Assembly (NCBI RefSeq): GCF_036227125.1
Contig: NZ_CP109435.1
Span: 9,078,759-9,142,758 of the forward strand
Direction: 5' to 3'
DNA: 64,000 nucleotides
From: Streptomyces sp. NBC_01485
GTDB taxonomy: Bacteria; Actinomycetota; Actinomycetes; Streptomycetales; Streptomycetaceae
The notes under the pieces were generated by a model. It saw only the letters and a list, made by a program, of their open reading frames with translations, was not told where the DNA came from and ran no database searches. Below, piece by piece: positions 1 through 7,685 of the stretch. Within the stretch, counting starts at the first letter, position 1; every line of letters begins with the position of its first letter. The translations under genes were made by a program, and so were the position numbers.

Positions 1-1
1 G

Positions 2-1099
2 GCCCGCGCCGACGAGGAGCAGCTAGGCAAGCTCTCCGCCGACCCCGCGGACCGGCTGCTGCTGCGGGACGCCGTGGCCGACGTCCGCGCCCGCCTCAAC
101 CCGCACCCCTCGGGGCAGCAGGAGTTCAACGTGCCCACCCTGGACGGCGTCGAGCTGCCCGGCCTGCAGCACAAGTACCGCGAGACCGTCCTGTACTTCC
201 CCGGGCAGGGCCAGACCTGCCACGCGTACTGCACCTACTGTTTCCGCTGGGCGCAGTTCGTCGGCGACGCCGACCTGCGCTTCGCCGCGCCGGACCCCGG
301 CGGCCTGCTCGCCTACCTCGGCGCGCATCCCGAGGCGCGCGACGTGCTGGTCACCGGCGGCGACCCGATGGTCATGTCCACCGAGCGGCTGCGCGGTCAC
401 CTGGAGCCGCTGCTCGCCGTCGACTCCGTCGACACGATCCGCATCGGCACCAAGTCGGTCGCCTACTGGCCGCAGCGGTTCGTCACCGACCAGGACGCCG
501 ACGACGTCCTCAGACTGTTCGAGCGCGTGACCGCGGCGGGCAAACAGCTCGCCGTGATGGCCCACTTCAGCCACCCGCGCGAACTCGACACCGACCTGGC
601 GAGGCAGGCGATGGCCCGCATCCGTGCCACCGGCGCGGTCGTCTACTGCCAGGCGCCCCTGATCGCCCACGTCAACGACGACGCCGACGTGTGGAGCGCG
701 CTGTGGCGGGCCGAACTGGCAGCCGGCGCCGTGCCGTACTACCTGTTCGTGGAACGCGACACCGGACCGCACGACTACTTCAAGGTGCCGCTCGCCCGGG
801 CCGTGGACATCTTCGCCGCCGCCTACCGCACCCTGCCCGGCCTCGCCCGCACCGTACGCGGCCCCGCCATGTCGGCCACCCCCGGCAAGGTCGTGGTGGA
901 CGGCGTCGAGGACGGCCCCGACGGCCGCCACTTCCGCCTGCGCATGCTCCAGGCACGCGACCCCGCCCTCGTAGGACGCCCCTTCCGGGCCCGCTGGACA
1001 CCGGACGCGGCCTGGCTGGACGACCTGGAGATCGACCCGGCCACCCCCGCCGACCTCGCCGCCGCACTACGAGGCTCCGGAGAAAGGACCGGGACATGA
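2..1099 (+). CDS. Radical SAM protein, lysine 2,3-aminomutase (KamA)-like, 5' end outside window
   Basis: The frame is open from the first bases, so the N-terminus lies upstream of the window. The 4Fe-4S motif CHAYCTYC (CxxxCxxC; cysteine codons at 218, 230 and 239) is that of radical SAM enzymes, and the surroundings resemble the KamA family, which moves an amino group between carbons 2 and 3 using SAM and PLP. A lysine in SATPGKVVVDG near residue 280 sits where KamA enzymes carry the PLP lysine (Gly-rich-K-V), though the glycine run is not conserved. The stop codon overlaps the aminotransferase start (ATGA), so the two are coupled. The substrate cannot be read from sequence; a free or carrier-bound amino acid is likely from context. 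Confidence 0.8.
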   Translation, partial: ARADEEQLGKLSADPADRLLLRDAVADVRARLNPHPSGQQEFNVPTLDGVELPGLQHKYRETVLYFPGQGQTCHAYCTYCFRWAQFVGDADLRFAAPDPGGLLAYLGAHPEARDVLVTGGDPMVMSTERLRGHLEPLLAVDSVDTIRIGTKSVAYWPQRFVTDQDADDVLRLFERVTAAGKQLAVMAHFSHPRELDTDLARQAMARIRATGAVVYCQAPLIAHVNDDADVWSALWRAELAAGAVPYYLFVERDTGPHDYFKVPLARAVDIFAAAYRTLPGLARTVRGPAMSATPGKVVVDGVEDGPDGRHFRLRMLQARDPALVGRPFRARWTPDAAWLDDLEIDPATPADLAAALRGSGERTGT

Positions 1100-2361
1100 C
1101 CGGCATCGCCGTGCGCCCGTCGTCGCCCAACCTGGCGCTCAACCAGCTCGTGGACGAACGCCGTTCCGCCGGCGAGAACCTCGTCCACCTCGCCTTCGGC
1201 GAGGCCAGACTGCCGCTGCTGCCGCAACTGGCCGAGCAGTTGGCGGCCGGCGCCGCCCGCACCGCCTACGGTCCCGTGGCCGGCGCGCACGACGCCCGGG
1301 AGGCCGTCGCCGGCTACTTCCGCCGCCGCCGGCTGCCCACCGAGGCCGACCAGATCGTGCTGGCCCCCGGCAGCAAACCACTCCTGATGGCACTGCAACT
1401 CGCCGTCCCGGGCGATGTGTTGCTGCCCCGGCCGGCCTGGAACACCTACGCCCCGCAGGCCGCCTACGCGGGCAAGCAGGTCTTCGGCGTGCCGATCCCC
1501 GACGAGTGCGGCGGCGTGCCCGAGCCGGGGGAGCTGCGCAAGGCGCTGCGCCGGGCGCGGGCCGACGGCCACGACCCGCGGCTGCTGGTCCTCACCCTGC
1601 CCGACAACCCGACGGGCACCCTCGCCCCGCCCGCGCTGGTCCGCGAACTGTGCGCGCTCGCCCGCGAGGAGGACCTGCTGATCGTCTCGGACGAGATCTA
1701 CCGGGACATCGTGCACGACCCGGACACGACCCCGTACCTCAGTCCGGCGGAGGCGGCACCGGAGCGCACGGTGGTCACCAGCGGCCTGTCCAAGACGCTC
1801 GGCCTGGGCGGCTGGCGCATCGGGGTCGCGCGCTTCCCGCAGGGGGAGACGGGCGGGCGACTGCGGGACGCGGTGGTCTCGGTGGCCAGCGAACTGTGGT
1901 CCACACTGGCCGGCCCCATGCAACAGGTCGCCCGGTACGCCTTCGCCGAACCGCCGGAGATCACCGAACGGCTGCGCTCCGGCGCACGCCTGCACGGCGC
2001 GGTGGCCCGGCAGGTGCACCGCATCGCCGTCGAAGCGGGCGCCCACTGCCGTCCGCCCACCGGCGGGTTCTACGTCTACCCGGACTTCGCACCGCTGCGC
2101 GCCCGCCTCGCCGAACGGGGCGTCACCGACTCCGCGTCCCTGGCCCGCCGTCTCCTCGACGACTCCGGGATCGTCGTCCTCGCCGGCCACCTGCTCGGCG
2201 ACGACCCCGGGGCCCTGCGCTTCAAGGCGGCCACCAGCCTGCTGTACGGCGACGAGAAACAGCAGGCGGAGGCGCTGGGCTGCGACGACCCGGTCCGCCT
2301 GCCGCACATCGCCGCCCAACTGGACGCCATCACGGAGGGCTTCGCCCGTCTCGTCCGCTAG
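1096..2361 (+). CDS. PLP-dependent class I/II aminotransferase
   Basis: A 421-residue fold-type I aminotransferase. The landmarks are DNPTGT (NPTG cofactor loop), SDEIYRDIVHD (aspartate to the PLP pyridine nitrogen) and SGLSKTLGLGGWRIG, whose lysine forms the internal aldimine. The ATG at 1096 overlaps the upstream stop by four bases. Length and motif spacing are normal, so it should be active. In this operon it probably interconverts an amino acid and oxo acid that are then loaded onto, or derived from, the carrier protein encoded downstream. Confidence 0.88.
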   Translation: MTGIAVRPSSPNLALNQLVDERRSAGENLVHLAFGEARLPLLPQLAEQLAAGAARTAYGPVAGAHDAREAVAGYFRRRRLPTEADQIVLAPGSKPLLMALQLAVPGDVLLPRPAWNTYAPQAAYAGKQVFGVPIPDECGGVPEPGELRKALRRARADGHDPRLLVLTLPDNPTGTLAPPALVRELCALAREEDLLIVSDEIYRDIVHDPDTTPYLSPAEAAPERTVVTSGLSKTLGLGGWRIGVARFPQGETGGRLRDAVVSVASELWSTLAGPMQQVARYAFAEPPEITERLRSGARLHGAVARQVHRIAVEAGAHCRPPTGGFYVYPDFAPLRARLAERGVTDSASLARRLLDDSGIVVLAGHLLGDDPGALRFKAATSLLYGDEKQQAEALGCDDPVRLPHIAAQLDAITEGFARLVR

Positions 2362-2405
2362 CCGACCGTCCCCCTTGTGTTCAAGAACCCTACGGAGAAA
2401 GCACG

Positions 2406-3119
2406 TTGAAGGAACTGGAACCCACCACTGAGACCTTCCGGGAGATCGCCGCCGCCGCGGACCGGCTGCTCGCCGGCCTCGACGCGCTCGGCGACGACGA
2501 CATCGCGGCTCCGTCCCGGCTCCCCGGCTGGACGCGCGGCCACGTCCTGAGCCACCTGGCCCGCCAAGTGCCGGCGCTGGAACGCCTGTTGGAGTGGGCG
2601 CGCACGGGTGTGGAGACCCCGCAGTACGCGAACCGGCAGGCCCGCGACGCCGAGATCGAGGCAGGTGCCCACCGCCTCGCCGCGGACCTGGTGGCGGACG
2701 TACGAGAGAGCGCGAGGCACTTCCAGCGGACTGTCGAAGAGCTGCCCGCGCCTGCCTGGAACGCCGCGATCAGGCCCTTCACCGGGGAGTTGTGCACCCC
2801 TCGCCGCATTCTGGTGATCCGGCTGCGGGAACTCGAACTGCACCATGTGGACTTGGCCGTCGGCTATGACGTCGCCGACATTCCGGCGACCGCGCGGAAC
2901 ATCGTCCTGGACGACGTCCTCGGCTACTACGCCGCCGCCGAGGGCATGCCGGACTTCACGGTGCGGGGCGGCGACGGCGCGCAACTCGCCCGCTTCGGCA
3001 CCGACGGCCCCGTGGTGTCCGGCGAGCCCGCCGACCTCCTGGCGTGGCTGGCCGGCCGGACGTCCGGCGCGCGCCTCGACACGACGGGCGAACTGCCGGT
3101 GCTGCCGCCGTGGCTCTGA
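2406..3119 (+). CDS. Maleylpyruvate isomerase-family (mycothiol-dependent, DinB-like) protein
   Basis: A 237-residue protein with the features of the actinobacterial mycothiol-dependent isomerase family: an N-terminal helical bundle with the metal-binding histidine region GHVLSHLARQ and a second conserved stretch LELHHVDL. I chose the TTG at 2406 because GGAGAAA lies just upstream and the protein begins in the usual family register. Family members use mycothiol as a cofactor in isomerisations or thiol transfers. It lies 44 bases after the aminotransferase and 17 before the next gene. Its step in this pathway is unknown. Confidence 0.7.
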   Translation: MKELEPTTETFREIAAAADRLLAGLDALGDDDIAAPSRLPGWTRGHVLSHLARQVPALERLLEWARTGVETPQYANRQARDAEIEAGAHRLAADLVADVRESARHFQRTVEELPAPAWNAAIRPFTGELCTPRRILVIRLRELELHHVDLAVGYDVADIPATARNIVLDDVLGYYAAAEGMPDFTVRGGDGAQLARFGTDGPVVSGEPADLLAWLAGRTSGARLDTTGELPVLPPWL

Positions 3120-3136
3120 CGAGGAAGGTGAACGAG

Positions 3137-4342
3137 ATGGCCGATAGGGACGATGTAGTTGGTACGGCTGGTATGGCTGGTACAGCTGATTTCGCCGCAC
3201 CGGAGCAGTACGCGCTCGCCTCGGTCCACACGGGCCTGCTGGACTGCATCCAGGTCAACCTGGCGGTGCTCGCCGATCACGTCCACGGGCCGGGCACGCA
3301 CCTGCGGCTCGGCGCGCCGCTCCGGTTCGCCTCGTGGCCACTGCCGGACGGGCTGCCCACGGTCGACCCACCATTGGCGGATCAACTGGCTTTGGCCACC
3401 GCCCTGTTGGGCCTTCGTGTCACGCGACAGGAGCGCCTGACCCGCGACGAGATGCTCGCGTCCCTGTCCGAACGGGGCGGGACCCACTACGTCGTCGCGG
3501 ACGCCTACGATCTGCCCTGGCTGCCCTACTACGACCACGCCCACATGGACCACAGCTTCCTGCTCGCGGCGGGAGCGGACGGCTGGCACGTCACGGACGC
3601 GTACCGCATCGACACCCAGTGGGGGCCCGCCGTGCCCGGCACCTGGGTGCTGGCACGGGAGAAACTGGCCCGGATCACGTCGGCCGAGTTCATCGCGCTG
3701 GAACCCGCCGACCTCGCGCCCGTGGCCGACCTCTCGCCCACTTTGACGGTGGACGCCGACACGGTCGAGTCATATCTGACGGCATATCAGAACCATGCCG
3801 ACCGTGGCCGTGCCCTGGAGCGACTCGCTGCGGAGACCTGGCTGTTGGCGCGTGCCCGCAAGCTGCACACCAAGTACCGGGCGCTGTTCGCGGGACGTGA
3901 CGAGGAAACCGAGGCCGAGGGCGGGCAGTTGCGTGCCTGGGACAAGGCGGTCGAGCAGACCTACCTCGCCCACCGCCGGGTGTCCCGCGGCCGTGCCGAA
4001 CCGGCCGGCGTGGTGGACCGTCTGCGAGAGGTCCTGGCCGCCGACCGTACGGTGTTCGGAGCCGAGGGCGCCGTCCCCGCACCCGCCCCGACAGTGCCCG
4101 GATCCGCCACGGACGACGCCCTGCGCCGACGCGTGGCCGCCGTCGCCGCAGCCGTCCTCGGGGTGCCCGAGACGGACCTCCTCGCGGGGGCGGCGTTCGA
4201 CTCCTTCCCCTCGTTCAGCTCGTTCCGGCTGGTCGAGATCATCGAGGGCGTCGAGAGCGCACTGGACCGCGAACTGGACCCCGACCACCTGATCCCCGAG
4301 AACCTGCGGCGGGTCGACGACCTCTGCCGCATCCTCCGCTGA
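3137..4342 (+). CDS. BtrH-like N-terminal domain with C-terminal carrier-protein-like domain
   Basis: A 401-residue protein. The N-terminal part (about residues 20-190, with LLDCIQVNLAVLADHVHG and HMDHSFLLAAG) resembles the papain-like fold of butirosin BtrH, an acyltransferase that moves an acyl chain from a carrier protein to an acceptor. C28 or a nearby cysteine would be the nucleophile and the histidine of HMDHSF a partner. The last 80 residues look like a small carrier domain (FSSFRLVEIIEG), but the usual D-S-L around the phosphopantetheine serine reads S-S-F. GAGGAAGG precedes the ATG. A role in moving or releasing the chain held on the next gene's ACP is inferred from the neighbourhood; the BtrH match is by eye. 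Confidence 0.55.
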   Translation: MADRDDVVGTAGMAGTADFAAPEQYALASVHTGLLDCIQVNLAVLADHVHGPGTHLRLGAPLRFASWPLPDGLPTVDPPLADQLALATALLGLRVTRQERLTRDEMLASLSERGGTHYVVADAYDLPWLPYYDHAHMDHSFLLAAGADGWHVTDAYRIDTQWGPAVPGTWVLAREKLARITSAEFIALEPADLAPVADLSPTLTVDADTVESYLTAYQNHADRGRALERLAAETWLLARARKLHTKYRALFAGRDEETEAEGGQLRAWDKAVEQTYLAHRRVSRGRAEPAGVVDRLREVLAADRTVFGAEGAVPAPAPTVPGSATDDALRRRVAAVAAAVLGVPETDLLAGAAFDSFPSFSSFRLVEIIEGVESALDRELDPDHLIPENLRRVDDLCRILR

Positions 4343-4404
4343 CGAGCCCGGACGAGACCAAGGTCAGACCGGACAAGCCCAGACGAGACCAGAAGGGACC
4401 CTTC

Positions 4405-4671
4405 GTGGACCCCCGCTTCACCGAACTGCTGCGCTCCTCCCTCAAGCTCGCCGACCGCGACGCCGACGCCATCACTCCGGACACCGAGCTGCGCAAGATC
4501 GGCCTCGACTCCATGCAGGCCATCGAGCTGCTCTTCTCCATCGAGGACACCTTCGGCATCTCCCTGCCGGACGACGAGCTCAACGACACCACCTTCGCGA
4601 CCGCCGGCAGCCTGTGGCGGGCGATCGCCGCGCAGTTGTCGGACGAACCCGGCGGCGAGGTGACGCCGTGA
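4405..4671 (+). CDS. Acyl/peptidyl carrier protein
   Basis: An 88-residue carrier protein with the phosphopantetheine attachment site GLDSMQAIELL (serine near residue 35), followed by the typical helix III. The start is GTG with an AGAAGGG ribosome binding site. The stop overlaps the next start (GTGA). In this cluster it is the obvious tether on which the adenylation enzyme loads an amino acid and on which the two dehydrogenases act. The phosphopantetheinyl transferase three genes downstream is its probable activating enzyme. Confidence 0.93.
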   Translation: MDPRFTELLRSSLKLADRDADAITPDTELRKIGLDSMQAIELLFSIEDTFGISLPDDELNDTTFATAGSLWRAIAAQLSDEPGGEVTP

Positions 4672-5828
4672 CCGCGCCCCTGGACCTGACCGACCAGCTC
4701 GCCCACGTCGCCCGCGTCTGTGAGGAGCACCGGCAACGCACCGACCGGGACGCCGTGTTCCCGGTGGAGGCGCTGGACGCGCTGCGCCGCACCGGCCTGC
4801 TCGGCCTCCTGGTTCCGGTCGAGTACGGCGGTCTCGGGGGCACCGTCCGGGACCTGGTCGGGGCGGCGCTGACCCTCGGGCGCAGCGACACGTCCGTCGG
4901 CATGATCTTCGCGATGCACTGCCAGCAGACGGCGGCCGTGGTGGGTCACGCCGGCGAGCGGCTGCGCAAGGAGCTGCTGCCGCGCGTCGCGGGTGGGGAG
5001 GTCTACCTCGCCTCGGTGACCACGGAGGCGGGCAAGGGTGGTCATCTGCTGTCCGCGCAGGCGCAGTTGGGGCGCTCGGGGGAGCGGCTGGAGATCGACC
5101 GCCTCGCGCCCGTCGTGACCGGCGGGATGTACGCCGACGGCTTCCTCATCACGATGCGCAGCGCGGGGGAGCAGGCCGAGCACGAGGTGTCGTTGGTGTA
5201 CGCCGACCGTGACCAGTTGGAGGTGACCGGTTCCGGCGACTGGCAGCCGCTGGGCATGCGGGCGAGCCACAGTCTTCCGCTGCGGCTGACCGGCGGTGTG
5301 CCGGGCCATCAAGTGGTCGGCGAGCACGGGCGGTTCCATGAGATCGCCGGGAAGGTCTTCGGGCCGCTGGCCCATCTGGGCTGGTCCGCGGTGTGGCTCG
5401 GCACGGCGGCGGGCGCGCTGTCGCGGGTGCTGAGGATGATCCGCGGCCGGGAGGGCCGGGACCGGTTCGACGTCGGCTCGGAGCTGCTCCTCACCCGGAT
5501 CTCCCGGGCGCGCCAGCGGCTGGACGTGGTGCACGCGCTGCTGTGGCGGGCGCTGGAGGTGGTGGAGTCGGGCGAGGACCTGTCGGTGCCGGCGCGGCAG
5601 CTCCTGCTGAACTCCCTGAAGATCACCGCGTCCGAGGAGTGCCTCGCGGCGGTGGACGGCCTCGTCGACGCGGTCGGCCTGCGCCACGGCTACCTCAAGG
5701 ACTCGCCCACCCGCCTCGAACAGGCCCTGCGCGACCTGCGCTCGGCGGCCCTGAACTACAGCAACGACCGGCTGCATCTGGCGGACGGCAGACTGGCGTT
5801 GCGTGACCAGGGAGTGAGCTTTGCCTGA
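4668..5828 (+). CDS. Acyl-CoA dehydrogenase-family flavoprotein (first copy)
   Basis: A 386-residue acyl-CoA dehydrogenase fold protein. An N-terminal helical domain (LDALRRTGLLGLLVPVEYGGLGG) is followed by the beta domain (YLASVTTEAGKGG) and a C-terminal four-helix bundle. It starts with GTG overlapping the ACP stop. In carrier-protein pathways this family oxidises aminoacyl-S-ACP substrates (prolyl-ACP oxidases are the known example), so an ACP-bound substrate is likely. It is paired with a second, divergent family member directly downstream, overlapping by eight bases. Confidence 0.82.
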   Translation: MTAPLDLTDQLAHVARVCEEHRQRTDRDAVFPVEALDALRRTGLLGLLVPVEYGGLGGTVRDLVGAALTLGRSDTSVGMIFAMHCQQTAAVVGHAGERLRKELLPRVAGGEVYLASVTTEAGKGGHLLSAQAQLGRSGERLEIDRLAPVVTGGMYADGFLITMRSAGEQAEHEVSLVYADRDQLEVTGSGDWQPLGMRASHSLPLRLTGGVPGHQVVGEHGRFHEIAGKVFGPLAHLGWSAVWLGTAAGALSRVLRMIRGREGRDRFDVGSELLLTRISRARQRLDVVHALLWRALEVVESGEDLSVPARQLLLNSLKITASEECLAAVDGLVDAVGLRHGYLKDSPTRLEQALRDLRSAALNYSNDRLHLADGRLALRDQGVSFA

Positions 5829-6999
5829 GCCGGAGTGTCTTGAGGCAGAGCGGATTGAGCCTGAGTGGCTTGAGGCGGTGTCGCGGCCGGTCACACCGGG
5901 CGGCGCCTTCGCCGCGCTCGACGCCCTGCCCGGCAGTGCGAGCGGCGCCGAGGTCTGGGCCGCGCTCGGGGCCGGGGGAGGGATCTCCGGGTCCTACCGC
6001 GACGGCTCGGTACGGGCGGGCCTGGACCCCGACGCTCTCGCGGACGTCCTCAGTGCGGTGGACGCCCGCTTCTCCGTCGCGGCCACACTGTCGGCCGGCG
6101 TTCAACTGGCAACAGCACTGCCGGTGTTGGCGGCGGGCGGCGGACCGGTGGTGGAGAAGACGCTGTCCGGCGCGCTGTCCGGCCGGACGACCGTCGCGCT
6201 GGCGGCCACCGACGTCACGGCGGGCACCGACCTGACCGGCCTGCGCACCGAGGTGCGGCTCGCCGGGGACGGTGTGCGGGTGTCGGGCGAGAAGCAGTGG
6301 ATCGCCAACGCCACCACCGCCGCGTCGTTCCTCGTACTGGCCCGCCACCGCCCCGGCCGTCACTTCACCGACTTCACGTGGATCCTGGTGCCCGCCGACG
6401 CGCCCGGTGTCACGGTGCGGCCCGCGCCGTCCGCGTTGTTCGCGGACTCGGGCGTCGGCCATGTGGAGTTCGACGACGTGGCCCTGAGCCGGGAGCACGT
6501 GGTGGGCCGGGTGGGTCTGGGCCTGCCTCTCTTCGCCCGGCACATCGCGGGCGAGCGTCTCGCCGGTGCCCTGTGGGGGGTGGCCCTGTGCCGCCGCGTC
6601 CTGGCCGACACACACCGTCGGCTGTCCGGCCGCGCACACGGCACGGGAACCCTGTGGGACCTCGACCACGTACGCCAGCGCTTCGCACGGTGCCTCGTTC
6701 GCGTGCAGGAACTCCAGGCACTCGCCGCGTGCCGGGGCGAGGCGGTGGCGACCCGGTACGACACGGCGGCGGCCGCCACCCTGAAAGCCGCGGCCGGCAG
6801 CACCGTCACCGACGTACTGGCCGAGTGCGCGCAGTTGTGGGGCTCGGCGGGGTTCGCCACCGGCGGCATCCAGGAAGTCCGCGCCCAGGCGGCGCTGTTC
6901 GGGATCGGCGGGGGCGCGACAGAGGTGGTGCTCGACCTGGTGGCGGACAACGCCGGACGACTGCTGGACGCCCTGGCCCGCCCAGGCACGCTGCCATGA
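5821..6999 (+). CDS. Acyl-CoA dehydrogenase-family flavoprotein (second copy)
   Basis: A 392-residue paralogue in a translationally coupled pair. It contains the beta-domain segment VALAATDVTAGTDLTGL, the characteristic EKQWIANATTAA segment (substrate/flavin region), and a C-terminal helical bundle ending in GGIQEVRAQAALFGIGGGA, the usual FAD-dimer region. TTG at 5821 has GGGAG six bases upstream. Two dehydrogenases next to one carrier protein suggest either two successive oxidations or a heteromeric enzyme. Confidence 0.82.
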   Translation: MPEPECLEAERIEPEWLEAVSRPVTPGGAFAALDALPGSASGAEVWAALGAGGGISGSYRDGSVRAGLDPDALADVLSAVDARFSVAATLSAGVQLATALPVLAAGGGPVVEKTLSGALSGRTTVALAATDVTAGTDLTGLRTEVRLAGDGVRVSGEKQWIANATTAASFLVLARHRPGRHFTDFTWILVPADAPGVTVRPAPSALFADSGVGHVEFDDVALSREHVVGRVGLGLPLFARHIAGERLAGALWGVALCRRVLADTHRRLSGRAHGTGTLWDLDHVRQRFARCLVRVQELQALAACRGEAVATRYDTAAAATLKAAAGSTVTDVLAECAQLWGSAGFATGGIQEVRAQAALFGIGGGATEVVLDLVADNAGRLLDALARPGTLP

Positions 7000-7685
7000 C
7001 GGAGCCCGCAGCGGAAGCCATATCGGCACCTGTGACGGTCGCGGACGAGGTGTGGGTGGCCGTGGCTGCTCTCGACCGGGTCGCGCCGAGCGGTCACCGG
7101 GACGACCGCCTCCGGGCCGTCGCCCTGCCCGAATGGCGGGCCGCCGAGTTCCTGGCCGGCCGCGGTCTGCTGCGCGAACTGCTGGCGGCGGTCCGCCCCC
7201 GGCTGGCCGACCGGGACGTCGTCACCGACGTACGAGGCAAGCCCCGCCTGCGCGGGCGGCCCGGTGTCGGCGTCAGCGTCTCGCACAGCCGGGGCACGGT
7301 GGCGGTGGCCGTCGCGGTCGGCCGGGAGCTGGGCGTGGACGTGCAGCAGCCGCGGGAGACGGTTTCCGCGACGCTGACGCGCAGGCTGCTGGGAGAGCAC
7401 GCGCGGGACCTGACAGGACTGTCCGCGGCGGGAGTGGCCCGGGAGGCGGCGTGGGTATGGACGGCCCAGGAAGCATGCGTCAAGGCCGGGGGAGAGGGGC
7501 TGCGGGGCCGGCCGTGGTCGATCGACGTACCGCAGGGCGCCCGCGCGGGCCACTGGGGCGACTACCGCTGGGTCAGCCTGCGCGAGCACTCGGCGATCCC
7601 GCTGAGCTGCGCGTTCGGCAGGCGAAGCACAGCGCGGAGCGCACAACACACCTTCACCACGGGAAAGGGCGATCGGCAGACATGA
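6996..7685 (+). CDS. 4'-Phosphopantetheinyl transferase (Sfp type)
   Basis: A 229-residue enzyme that converts apo carrier proteins to the holo form with CoA. It has the Sfp-type signature pieces VSVSHSRG, ELGVDVQ (Mg-binding acidic residue) and WTAQEACVKAGG; the usual lysine of the W-x-x-K-E-A motif is glutamine here. The start overlaps the previous stop (ATGA) and the end overlaps the next gene by four bases. It probably serves the ACP of this operon. Confidence 0.85.
   Translation: MTEPAAEAISAPVTVADEVWVAVAALDRVAPSGHRDDRLRAVALPEWRAAEFLAGRGLLRELLAAVRPRLADRDVVTDVRGKPRLRGRPGVGVSVSHSRGTVAVAVAVGRELGVDVQQPRETVSATLTRRLLGEHARDLTGLSAAGVAREAAWVWTAQEACVKAGGEGLRGRPWSIDVPQGARAGHWGDYRWVSLREHSAIPLSCAFGRRSTARSAQHTFTTGKGDRQT

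Noticed and set aside
23..931. Long open frames antisense to the radical SAM, aminotransferase, MMPL and transposase genes
   Set aside because: They are products of high GC3 in the opposite strand; composition is Arg/Gly/Ala rich with no family motifs, and the sense strand carries clear catalytic motifs.
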